Source: Alphaproteobacteria bacterium
Lineage (GTDB): Bacteria; Pseudomonadota; Alphaproteobacteria; UBA8366
Assembly: GCA_028281325.1 (NCBI GenBank)
Contig: JANQKC010000010.1
Location: 186,001-250,000, forward strand
Direction of reading: 5' to 3'
DNA length: 64,000 bases
The position numbers and the translations under genes are program-made. A model generated the notes under the pieces. The model made no database searches and was not told the DNA's origin. It saw only the letters and a list, made by a program, of their open reading frames with translations. Positions 25,170 through 33,193 of this stretch are shown in pieces (the first letter of the stretch is position 1; every line of letters begins with the position of its first letter).

Positions 25170-25784
25170 ATGGACAGCCTACACGACCTTGGCGGCAAGC
25201 AGGGCTTCAGCCGCGTGAAATTTCCCTCGGAACCGCACGACGAGACCTGGGAACCGCTGATCCGCGCGCTGTCGGCGTGGGCGCTGCGCAACCACATCTA
25301 CAACATGGACGAGTTTCGCCACGCCATCGAGCGCATGGCGCCGCGCTACTATATATCGGCGCCCTATTTCGAGCGTCACCTGACGGCGGTCGCGACGCTG
25401 ATGGTGGAGAAAGGCCTCACCACGGCGGAGGAACTCGAGGAACTGGCCGGCGGCGATTTCCCGCTGTCCGCGCCGATCGGTCCCGGCCGGATCGCAGCCC
25501 CGGCGCAGAGCTTCGCGATCGGGGAGACGGTGCGCGTCAAGAACGAATACGTTCCGGGCCACTTCCGCATGCCCGGCTATATCCGCGGCAAGACCGGCAC
25601 GGTGGTGAGCATATCGCCGCCCTACCCCTACCCCGACGCGGCCGCGCACAACATGCAGACCACGATGGAGCCGACTTACGACGTCCGCTTCCGCGCCCGC
25701 GACCTGTGGCCGGACAGTTGCGACGACGCCATGAACCATGTCGGCGTCTTCCAGAGCTATCTGGAGAAGGTCGAGCCGGCCTAA
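25170..25784 (+). CDS. nthB: Nitrile hydratase beta subunit
   Basis: The 204-residue subunit begins M-D-S-L-H-D-L-G-G-K-Q-G-F, the usual beta start, and carries the barrel segment F-A-I-G-E-T-V-R-V-K-N then H-F-R-M-P-G-Y-I-R-G-K-T-G-T-V. It pairs with NthA, supplying the substrate channel and arginines that hold the oxidised cysteines. AAGGA at 25157-25161 precedes the ATG. The genes end here: the next gene, metE, faces the other way. The maturation protein that usually follows nthB (an iron-type CobW-like activator or cobalt-type P14K) is missing. Confidence 0.93.
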   Translation: MDSLHDLGGKQGFSRVKFPSEPHDETWEPLIRALSAWALRNHIYNMDEFRHAIERMAPRYYISAPYFERHLTAVATLMVEKGLTTAEELEELAGGDFPLSAPIGPGRIAAPAQSFAIGETVRVKNEYVPGHFRMPGYIRGKTGTVVSISPPYPYPDAAAHNMQTTMEPTYDVRFRARDLWPDSCDDAMNHVGVFQSYLEKVEPA

Positions 25785-25886
25785 CGCAACGACACTCGGC
25801 GGCCGACGGATCGGTCTCGGCGATGCCGGGTAGACCCGATCGCGACTCGCCCGGGACGGCCCGATGCCGCCCCGGGAGCCGGTACC

Positions 25887-28166
25887 CTACGTGCCACTGT
25901 CGGCGGTACGCATCGCTTTCGCCGCGGTCACCATATGCGTCAACGACGCCTCGACCTCGGGCCATCCGCGCGTCTTGAGACCGCAGTCCGGATTGACCCA
26001 TATGTGTCGTGGCGGAATGACTGCTGCGGCTTTCTTGAGCAAGGCCTGCATCTCCTGCGTCGACGGCACCCGCGGCGAATGGATATCCCAAACGCCCGGA
26101 CCGATTTCGTTGGGATATTTGAAATCGACGAACGCATCGAGCAGTTCCATGTCGGAACGCGAGGTCTCGATCGAGATCACATCCGCGTCGAGCGCGGCGA
26201 TCGAGTCGATGATGTCGTTGAATTCCGAATAGCACATATGGGTGTGAATCTGCGTCGTGTCGGAGACGCCCGAGGCGGCAAGCTGGAAACAGTCAACGGC
26301 CCAACTGAGATAAGCGTCCCAGTCCGACTGGCGGAGGGGTAGGCCCTCGCGGAAGGCGGGCTCGTCAATCTGGATCATGCGGATGCCCGCCTTTTCAAGA
26401 TCCTGAACCTCGTCCCGAATTGCGAGCCCGATCTGCTTACAAGTCTCGGAACGCGGTTGATCGTCGCGCACGAAGGACCATTGCAGGATCGTGACCGGTC
26501 CGGTCAGCATCCCCTTCACCGGCCGTTCCGTCAGCGACTGCGCAAACCGCGCCCAACGCACCGTCATTGGCGCGGGACGCGATACGTCACCGAAAATCAC
26601 GGGCGGCTTCACGTAGCGCGACCCATAGGATTGCACCCAGCCGTGTTGCGTGAAGGCGTAGCCCTCCAGCAGCTCACCGAAATACTCGACCATGTCGTTT
26701 CGCTCGAACTCGCCATGGACAAGCACATCCAGCCCGAGCGCCTCCTGCCGGCGAATGGTCTTCGTCGTCTCCTGTTCCAAGAACGTTTCATAGGCGTCCG
26801 TATCCATGTCGCCGCGCCGAAAGGCCGCGCGCGCCTTGCGGATCTCCGGTGTCTGTGGGAAGGAGCCAATCGTCGTCGTTGGAAACGGCGGCAACTGCAT
26901 GGCCGTCGGCTGAACCTTGCGCCGCTCCGCGAAGGCGCTGTTGCGCGTGAAATCGTCCTTCGCGAGGCCGGAGAGCCGTTCCGCAACAGCCTTATTGTGG
27001 ATGCGGGGGGATTTCCGGCGCGCGTCGGCCGCCGCGTCGCTTGCGGCAAAAGCCTCAGCGACTGCGTTCTTCCCCTTTTCGATCGCGGTAACGAGCGTGG
27101 CGACCTCCACGAGTTTCTGCTTCGAGAACGCCATCCAGGATCTAAGTTCGTCGTCAAGCCGGGTCTCGCCGTCGAGGTCGACCGGCGTATGAAGCAGAGA
27201 GCAGGACGGCGCGACCTGCACCCGGTCGGCGCCGAGTGCCGCGACGGCACGCTCGACGACGGCAAGGCAAGCGCTCAGATCGGCGCGCCAGATGTTGCGC
27301 CCGTCGATGACTCCGATCGACAGGGTCTTGTCCGGACCGAGCGCTTGGCAGACGTCGTCGAGCTGATCCGGCGCCCGGACGAGGTCAATGTGCAGCCCAG
27401 CCACGGGCAATCCCGCCGCAACGCCGACATTTTCGCGCAGGGCCTCGAAATAGGTCGCGAGCATGATGTCAACGCCGGTATCCGCGAGCGCGTCATAGGC
27501 AGCGCCTAGCGCACTGCGCTGGGCGTCCGAAAGGTCGAGCGCGAGGACCGGTTCGTCCATCTGGACCCAATCCGCGCCGGCGTCCTTCAACCGGCCGAGC
27601 AGGTCACAGTAGACGGGAAGCACGCGGCCGAGCAACGACAGCGGGTCCAGCCCAGGATCCTTCGCCTTACCGAGCGCGAGATAGGTAACCGGGCCGAGGA
27701 GCACCGGACGTGTGTGCATGCCGAGCGCCTTGGCCGCCTTGAACTCGTCCACAGCCTTCGACGTGCCCAACGCGAAGCGCTGGTCCTCATGAAATTCGGG
27801 AACGATGTAATGGTAGTTGGTGTCGAACCACTTGGTCATCTCCATCGCCGGCGCGTCCTTGGTGCCGCGCGCCATCGCGAAATAGATATCGAGGCCGACT
27901 GAGCCGCCGTCATGGCCAAAGCGCGGCGGAACAGCGCCGAGTGCGGCGGTCATGTCGAGAACCTGGTCGTAAAACGAGAAGTCGTTCGACGGAATGATAT
28001 CGATGCCCGCCTCTTTCTGGAGCGTCCAGTGCCGTTCACGCAGCTCGGCGGCGGCGGCATCGAGGGCCGTGGCATCGATCTCTCCCTTCCAGTATGCTTC
28101 CGTGGCCTTCTTCAATTCACGGCGTGCCCCGATGCGGGGAAAGCCCAGATTGGCGGAGCGGGTCAT
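25887..28166 (-). CDS. metE: Cobalamin-independent methionine synthase MetE
   Basis: A full-length 759-residue protein. It transfers methyl from 5-methyltetrahydropteroyl-triglutamate to homocysteine without B12. The two TIM barrels are present, and the zinc ligands are visible in H-T-H-M-C-Y-S-E-F and in N-P-D-C-G-L-K-T-R (C728). The start M-T-R-S-A-N-L-G-F-P-R-I-G matches the family exactly. GAAAGGA lies just upstream. A cobalamin riboswitch 549 bp upstream on the same strand implies repression when B12 is plentiful, as expected where a B12-dependent MetH is also encoded. Confidence 0.97.
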   Translation of the reverse strand: MTRSANLGFPRIGARRELKKATEAYWKGEIDATALDAAAAELRERHWTLQKEAGIDIIPSNDFSFYDQVLDMTAALGAVPPRFGHDGGSVGLDIYFAMARGTKDAPAMEMTKWFDTNYHYIVPEFHEDQRFALGTSKAVDEFKAAKALGMHTRPVLLGPVTYLALGKAKDPGLDPLSLLGRVLPVYCDLLGRLKDAGADWVQMDEPVLALDLSDAQRSALGAAYDALADTGVDIMLATYFEALRENVGVAAGLPVAGLHIDLVRAPDQLDDVCQALGPDKTLSIGVIDGRNIWRADLSACLAVVERAVAALGADRVQVAPSCSLLHTPVDLDGETRLDDELRSWMAFSKQKLVEVATLVTAIEKGKNAVAEAFAASDAAADARRKSPRIHNKAVAERLSGLAKDDFTRNSAFAERRKVQPTAMQLPPFPTTTIGSFPQTPEIRKARAAFRRGDMDTDAYETFLEQETTKTIRRQEALGLDVLVHGEFERNDMVEYFGELLEGYAFTQHGWVQSYGSRYVKPPVIFGDVSRPAPMTVRWARFAQSLTERPVKGMLTGPVTILQWSFVRDDQPRSETCKQIGLAIRDEVQDLEKAGIRMIQIDEPAFREGLPLRQSDWDAYLSWAVDCFQLAASGVSDTTQIHTHMCYSEFNDIIDSIAALDADVISIETSRSDMELLDAFVDFKYPNEIGPGVWDIHSPRVPSTQEMQALLKKAAAVIPPRHIWVNPDCGLKTRGWPEVEASLTHMVTAAKAMRTADSGT

Positions 28167-28183
28167 GGTTTTCCTTTCTCTGT

Positions 28184-28585
28184 TCAGTCTTCAAATGTGT
28201 CGGAGTCATCCGCGGTCTCCGGCGGTTGCCGGTGATGGCGGGCAGTAAAAACAAGGAGGTCGAGAAGCCGACGCTGGCGAATCGACAGTCCGTGGGGTGA
28301 AGCGGGCGCGAGGCGGAAGAGCAACGAGCGGGCTGCGACCGGCGGTTCGATCGCGGGCGGGAGCATCGCGAGCCAGGCAAGCAGAATCGTCTCCGGCGCG
28401 TCCGCGGTGTCGCGGCACTCCCGGAAGTATCGCTCTACAAGCGAGCCTGGATCGTCACAGCGCGCATGCTGCGGGTCTTGATCCTCGGATGCGTTCTTCA
28501 GGCCGACTTTCGAAGGGCCACAATCCGCATCATCGAAGGTCTGATCGCTGCAGCTCGCTCGCGAGACGCGTCGCGGCGGCCACAC
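28184..28585 (-). CDS. Hypothetical protein between the B12 riboswitch and metE
   Basis: A 133-codon frame ending 17 bp before metE. I do not recognise it. The C-terminal 80 residues (S-L-V-E-R-Y-F-R-E-C...L-L-A-W-L-A-M-L-P-P...R-Q-R-R-L-L-D-L-L) have balanced, helical composition and gene-like codon choice. The first 45 residues look less protein-like, so the real start may be internal and the first GTG (28585) is doubtful. Being in the metE leader transcript, it would be co-regulated by B12. Confidence 0.5.
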   Translation of the reverse strand: MWPPRRVSRASCSDQTFDDADCGPSKVGLKNASEDQDPQHARCDDPGSLVERYFRECRDTADAPETILLAWLAMLPPAIEPPVAARSLLFRLAPASPHGLSIRQRRLLDLLVFTARHHRQPPETADDSDTFED

Positions 28586-28586
28586 C

Positions 28587-28664
28587 TCAGGTGACCCGGT
28601 CGATCTTTTCGAAGCTCGTTTGGAAACGGTCGGACGCGGTGGCGCCCAGCAGACGATTGGTCAT
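28587..28664 (-). CDS. 25-residue leader ORF downstream of the cobalamin riboswitch
   Basis: A 25-codon ORF (begins M-T-N-R-L-L-G-A-T, ends K-I-D-R-V-T) has a very strong ribosome site (GGAGGAGGG, 6 to 14 nt before the ATG). The sequence just upstream can fold as CCGAC-loop-GTCGG next to that site, so its access could be set by the riboswitch. The stop lies 1 nt before the first possible start of the next ORF. It may be a coding leader rather than a functional peptide. Confidence 0.45.
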   Translation of the reverse strand: MTNRLLGATASDRFQTSFEKIDRVT

Positions 28665-28714
28665 CGCTCTCCCTCCTCCGACGCACCCCGGTCGGCTGAC
28701 AAGTGGACATGAGC

Positions 28715-28900
28715 GACGGTAGGTCTCCTGGCTTGCGGGCCTGGGGTCGCTTGCCTTCCCAGGACATCGGCGTAGCCGTCGTCCCAGTGGCTTTTCAGCG
28801 CCCTTCACCGCCTACAGTTGCGGGGGCAGCTTCGGACTGGCGTGCCGCATGACACGGCAACGCGCACCGAATTCCCTGTTATGCCCTTGCGGGCACCGTC
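28715..28900 (-). ncRNA. Cobalamin (B12) riboswitch
   Basis: On the minus strand the element opens GACGGTGCCCGCAAGGG, then AGGGAA, then the B12-box region GCTGCCCCCGCAACTGTA, GCCACTGGG, GGGAAGGC and finally GCAAGCCAGGAGACCTACC. The 5' GACGGT (28900-28895) pairs with ACCGTC (28720-28715) to form P1. These are the core conserved segments of the adenosylcobalamin family. It lies upstream of metE and should turn the transcript off when B12 is bound. Confidence 0.95.
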
Positions 28901-29418
28901 GTAAATCATTTACCGTTCTCAGCACAGGCCTGTCAAGGCCGCACCGCACGGTCACTGCGGTATGCGTGCCTGGCCTGCCAATGGACGGAGGATCCGGTGG
29001 TCTGCGGGCTCAAGACGATCACGCCCGCCAGCGTGGAAACTCGAAGGCAATGCCGGGCAAAGGCGCCGGCAATGCGCTGTGCCGAGGACAAGGCCTCGTC
29101 ATTCGCCTCCCGGGCCTGGAGCCACAGGAGATGGGCGTCACGCGCCGCAAGCTCACCCGCCTGCCGCACGCCTGGGTCGACCAGCGGCGAGTGCGGGGCT
29201 TCATGGCCTGACAGTTAAACCAATCAGACCAACATCGCCGGAAAAGCTATGGACACCGGAACCGGCCGACAGAGACGAAGGGCCGTTTGCGCCCGGAGAC
29301 CGCCCCCATCCGCGTCTCCGAGCCACAAAATGAAGACTCCGGGCGCGAACGCGTTCTACCCAGACATCCCTTTTCCGCATCTACAAGAGGGCTCGCCCGA
29401 AGGTTTGGAACGAACGAA
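28901..29418. other. Intergenic gap upstream of the riboswitch
   Basis: No gene is supported over these 518 bp. A 78-codon minus-strand frame (29169-28933) has fairly protein-like composition (A-R-D-A-H-L-L-W-L-Q-A-R-E-A-N) but no family I recognise and no clear ribosome site. The promoter of the riboswitch transcript must lie close to 28901-28960. Confidence 0.5.
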
Positions 29419-30555
29419 TCACAACGTAGCCATGGCATAGCCCAAGTGATTGTCCCAACGGCGTTCGGGGTTTGACTTGGACAGGACCGCAATGCCGCCC
29501 GAACGCGCATTGACAAGTCGCAAGACACCGTCCCCCCCGGCGATGAGGAATTCATCGGCCTGCACCGTCGGCGCGACGCCGGACGCATCCGTGGCCTTCG
29601 TACATCCATGATACGCGCCCGCCTTTATATCCCATACCGTGACAATATGGCCGCGGGGACTGGTGGCCGCCACGAATCGTCCACCCGCATCGAACGCAAC
29701 GCTGCCAATGTAGTGACGCATGCGCCGTGCGACTTCCGCCGGCGCCTGCAACAACCGGACCGTGCCGCCCGCCTTGTGTAAGGCGACAAGCGGCACCTGC
29801 TTGCGGCGGTCGCCCTCATACTGCATGCCGATGGCGACAAGGCCCGACGCGTTCACGTCGATATGCCGGATCGACAGCTTATGAAAGGAGTCGCCAAGCC
29901 GTACCGTTTCGAGCGGACGACCGGTATCGACGTCCAAATAGGTCAGATTGGGCGCCATGCTCGCCACGTTGAGCTTTGCCCGTCCATAGTCGGGATGTGT
30001 CCGGATTCCGCCGTTCGCGACGACCAGCGACCTGCCATCCACAGACAGCCGGACTTCATGCGGCCCGATCCCATGACTCTGCCATTCGCCGACACGCCGA
30101 TAACCGTCCGCGCAATCGTAGAGTCCGATCACGCCATGGCCGCTCTCGTAATCGTTCTCGGTCGCAAACAGCATGCCGCCATCGCGCGAGAACGCACCGT
30201 GCCCGCAGAAATGCCGGTCCGGCGGCGACTCGATCCGATGACGCACTGCCCCATCGGAAGTTTGCACGACAACCGCAAAGGTTCCCGGCCGCCGCGCGAA
30301 AACAACCAGTTCGCGGCGGCTCGGATGAACGGCGAAGCCGTGCCCGCGCCCCGGCAGCGCTGCCATGAACCGCATTTCCCCACGCCCGTCGACACCGGCG
30401 ACCGTGTACCGTCGGTCCAAGTCCACGGCGCAGCTTACGAACACCCCCCGGTCTTCGACGCGCTTACCGCCATGGGCAAAAGCGGGCGGGCCAACCACCG
30501 CGCAGCCGGCACCCGCCAGAAAAGCCCGGCGCCCCATGCGCATGTCAGTCGCCAT
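29419..30555 (-). CDS. DUF1513 periplasmic protein of the iron-related imelysin operon
   Basis: The 378-residue protein starts near M-A-T-D-M-R-M-G-R-R-A-F-L-A-G-A-G-C-A-V-V-G, a twin-arginine-like signal (single R-R), and continues as a beta-propeller-like sequence (repeated V-A-x-x-D/G-x-R...V-V strands; H-x-x-x-H-G-F-A-V-H-P) typical of DUF1513. These proteins occur with imelysins and DUF1111 di-haem proteins in iron-regulated operons; their function is not known. Start choice is open: ATG 30555 overlaps the previous gene by 11 nt, ATG 30543 begins 1 nt after its stop. Confidence 0.8.
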   Translation of the reverse strand: MATDMRMGRRAFLAGAGCAVVGPPAFAHGGKRVEDRGVFVSCAVDLDRRYTVAGVDGRGEMRFMAALPGRGHGFAVHPSRRELVVFARRPGTFAVVVQTSDGAVRHRIESPPDRHFCGHGAFSRDGGMLFATENDYESGHGVIGLYDCADGYRRVGEWQSHGIGPHEVRLSVDGRSLVVANGGIRTHPDYGRAKLNVASMAPNLTYLDVDTGRPLETVRLGDSFHKLSIRHIDVNASGLVAIGMQYEGDRRKQVPLVALHKAGGTVRLLQAPAEVARRMRHYIGSVAFDAGGRFVAATSPRGHIVTVWDIKAGAYHGCTKATDASGVAPTVQADEFLIAGGDGVLRLVNARSGGIAVLSKSNPERRWDNHLGYAMATL

Positions 30556-31636
30556 CCATGGCGTTGAATCCGGCGACGAGACCCACCTCTGACGCCACGG
30601 GCCCCGCAATGAGCAAGTGCAGATCTTTCAGTTGCTCCCGCAAGGTTTCAACCTGCTTGCGGGCGACCGGGTCTGTGACGGCATCGTAGAGTGGCCGGTC
30701 GATGGTCTGCGCTAGCGCCACCGCTTCCTTGAAGGATTTGCGCAAGCCATCATCAAGCGGTCCGGCGCCATTTGCTGTGAGAAGGTCGCCAAAACCGCCC
30801 GGCGACTCGTACAGGGCCTGCGCGGTTTTCAAATTGGCGCGAATATTGTCGAGCGAGTGACGGCTTCGCCAGCTTTCGGCGCGTTTAGGCCGGGCGCCGT
30901 CCAGCGATTTGCCGAGCGGCCGCGACAACTTGACCAGGATGACCGCGTCGAGCCCGCCGACCAAGCTTTTGAGGAATTGCGTTGACGCTTCTTTCGCGTC
31001 CGCAAAATTTTCGTTCCCATCCGCGGCGGTCATCACCTTGTCCCGAAAACCGCCGGGTTTGGTCCAGTCGTCGCGTATCTGCGCCGCCAACGTTGCCTGG
31101 AACCGCGCGATCGCTAGGGCAAGGGCACAGGCGTATCGATCACGGGCGGCGGGCGACGTCGATGCAATCTTCTCACCGTGGTCGAAGATGATCCGCTCGT
31201 AGGCGGTGAGGTTTTGCAGCGCGACGCTTCTCCCGCGAAGGCCGCCCGCCGCGACCAGGGCCGGATCTTGCGCCTTCAACGCGCGCCGGATCTGACGCGC
31301 CGCGGTGCCGCGCTTGTCGGGCCAAAACTGTATCCGCGATACGCGGCCGCCCAAAGTCACGGGTCCGATCGCAATCGGTTGCGCGCGTTGCCAGGCCGCC
31401 ATGGCCGTTCGATAGGCCCCCTTGGCGTCGGCAAGCGTTGCGGATGTCGGCGTGGTGCAGAAAGTCTGTGTCGTCTTGACCAAATCGGTCATGGCGTTCG
31501 CCATGCCCATGTAAGCCGGCAGGACGACCCCATCCGTCAGCGATTGATTGAGCAACCGATAGTCCGGTTGCGCCCGAACCGGGCTCGTTGCCACGACTGC
31601 GACACAGAAGATGATCGAGACGAAGGCGACCCTCAT
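30545..31636 (-). CDS. Imelysin-family periplasmic protein
   Basis: The ATG at 31636 follows the previous stop by 4 nt and starts a signal peptide (M-R-V-A-F-V-S-I-I-F-C-V-A-V-V-A-T-S-P-V-R-A-Q) on a 363-residue protein. W-Q-R-A-Q-P-I-A-I-G-P-V and L-T-A-Y-E-R-I-I-F are imelysin features. Imelysin-like proteins are periplasmic or outer-membrane proteins with a bihelical fold, often iron-regulated, some proposed to bind or help take up iron. A second, more distant imelysin lies at 33194-34450. Confidence 0.82.
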   Translation of the reverse strand: MRVAFVSIIFCVAVVATSPVRAQPDYRLLNQSLTDGVVLPAYMGMANAMTDLVKTTQTFCTTPTSATLADAKGAYRTAMAAWQRAQPIAIGPVTLGGRVSRIQFWPDKRGTAARQIRRALKAQDPALVAAGGLRGRSVALQNLTAYERIIFDHGEKIASTSPAARDRYACALALAIARFQATLAAQIRDDWTKPGGFRDKVMTAADGNENFADAKEASTQFLKSLVGGLDAVILVKLSRPLGKSLDGARPKRAESWRSRHSLDNIRANLKTAQALYESPGGFGDLLTANGAGPLDDGLRKSFKEAVALAQTIDRPLYDAVTDPVARKQVETLREQLKDLHLLIAGPVASEVGLVAGFNAMDGD

Positions 31637-31640
31637 CGAT

Positions 31641-33122
31641 TTACAACGACCTGAGAAACGCCAGCAATGCATTCCGGTCCGCCTTCGACATCGACTTGAA
31701 CGCATCTCGCGTGGCTTCCGCCTCGCCACCATGCCATAGGATTGCCTCCGTCAGGTTACGGGCGCGGCCGTCGTGCAGGAAAAACGTGTGGCGGCTGACC
31801 CTTTCGGTAAAACCGATTCCCCATAAGGGCGGGGTCCGCCACTCGCGCCCTGTCGCGACGCCCTCGGGGCGATTGTCGGCCAGGCCCTCGCCCATGTCAT
31901 GTAACAAGAGGTCGGTATACGGCCAGATCAACTGGCCCGCCAATGCGGGCACGGCATAGTCGCGCCGCGTGGCGAATTTCGGCGTATGACAACTGGCGCA
32001 ACCGGTTTCATAAAACAGTTTCTTGCCGCGCAGCACGGTCGCGTCGCCCGCCTTGCGCCGGGCCGGCACCGCGAGGTTTCGGGTATAGAACAGCAACACA
32101 TCCATCGCAGCGGCGCCGATTTCGAGGTTGGCGTGTTGCGGGGAGTCGCCGTGGGGGCCGGCGCGGCACTTCTTCTGCGCCGCGGTGCAGTCGCCCCAGG
32201 CGTCGGGCGCGAGCGGACTGGAAATGCCGATGTCGCCACTGAACGCGCCGGCGCTTTGTTCCATGAGGGTCGGCTTTCCCGCCTTCCAGCCAAAGCGGCC
32301 GAGCATAACTCGTTTGTGTTCGACGCTCCACACGCGGTTGGGACGACCCGATATGCCATCGCCATCCGCATCGTCGGGATCGGCGCCGGCGAGAATGTCT
32401 TCTTCCGCAATCGCCTCCAACAGGCCCAGCCCGATCATCTGCGGCGCCACGCGCGGGCTGAGCATGGCCTTCGGATGCATTGGACCATACCCGAGGTCGG
32501 CGACGCTATACGTCGGCTTGCGAAGCGATACCGTCGTGCCGTCGCCGAGCTTGACGGGCACTTCCTCGTACTCGATGACCATGCGACCTTCCGCCTTGTG
32601 GCCGGGCGCCGCCAAGTCCTGAAGCTGGCCGCCATATGTCGGTTCCGGGATGACACTGTCCCGATAGGTCGCGAGGCGCTTTCGTTCCGCCTCTGTCTGG
32701 GGTGGTATCGACAGACGAAGGAACATCGACACCGCGCTGTCCGCCGCATTCGCCGGGGGGTGCCCCCTGCCATCCTTGAGATGGCACCGTTGGCAGGACC
32801 GGGCGTTATAGAGCGGGCCTAAACCATCCACCGCCTGGGTCGAGGACGGGGAACTAACCCAAATCCGCTTGAACAGGCCGTTGCCAACGAAGAAATCAGC
32901 ACGGTCCTCGAACGAGAGGTTTTCCGAGGGCTGCGAAAACGCCTCGCGGCCAAAGCGTTTGCGGTTCGTTGCCGAACCCCCGGGCAAGGTCTCCCATTTT
33001 TCGGCTTTGGAGAAGTCGCTGGTTGGCGCCAGGATCGCCGCCCGTTGTGTGGAGCCCGTAGCGGCGATGACGACAACTGGCAGCATGCATGTCGCTAAAC
33101 CCGCCGCCAACCAGCACTTCAA
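31641..33122 (-). CDS. Di-haem c-type cytochrome, DUF1111 family
   Basis: A 493-residue exported protein with a signal peptide (M-K-C-W-L-A-A-G-L-A-T-C-M-L-P-V-V-V-I-A-A-T). Two haem-attachment motifs are visible: C-Q-R-C-H near residue 113 in R-S-C-Q-R-C-H-L-K-D-G-R-G, and C-A-S-C-H near 376 in E-T-G-C-A-S-C-H-T-P-K. D-P-D-D-A-D-G-D-G-I-S-G-R-P-N forms an acidic Ca-binding-like loop. This is the DUF1111 di-haem oxidoreductase group, distantly related to MauG. It probably oxidises or reduces something in the periplasm as part of the iron operon; no substrate is known. It ends 4 nt before the next gene. Confidence 0.87.
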   Translation of the reverse strand: MKCWLAAGLATCMLPVVVIAATGSTQRAAILAPTSDFSKAEKWETLPGGSATNRKRFGREAFSQPSENLSFEDRADFFVGNGLFKRIWVSSPSSTQAVDGLGPLYNARSCQRCHLKDGRGHPPANAADSAVSMFLRLSIPPQTEAERKRLATYRDSVIPEPTYGGQLQDLAAPGHKAEGRMVIEYEEVPVKLGDGTTVSLRKPTYSVADLGYGPMHPKAMLSPRVAPQMIGLGLLEAIAEEDILAGADPDDADGDGISGRPNRVWSVEHKRVMLGRFGWKAGKPTLMEQSAGAFSGDIGISSPLAPDAWGDCTAAQKKCRAGPHGDSPQHANLEIGAAAMDVLLFYTRNLAVPARRKAGDATVLRGKKLFYETGCASCHTPKFATRRDYAVPALAGQLIWPYTDLLLHDMGEGLADNRPEGVATGREWRTPPLWGIGFTERVSRHTFFLHDGRARNLTEAILWHGGEAEATRDAFKSMSKADRNALLAFLRSL

Positions 33123-33193
33123 CGTGAACTTCGGTAACAGTGGTTTCTCCTAGTATCTTTCGGCCGAACGGCCATACGTTCCGCCAGCCGGCT

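Noticed and set aside
24218-25297. 359-codon minus-strand frame across the tRNA and opposite nthA
   Set aside because: It runs through the tRNA and opposite conserved nitrile hydratase codons; no family match.
28933-29169. 78-codon minus-strand frame upstream of the riboswitch
   Set aside because: Protein-like composition, but no family, no ribosome site and no conserved neighbour; left as unassigned gap.
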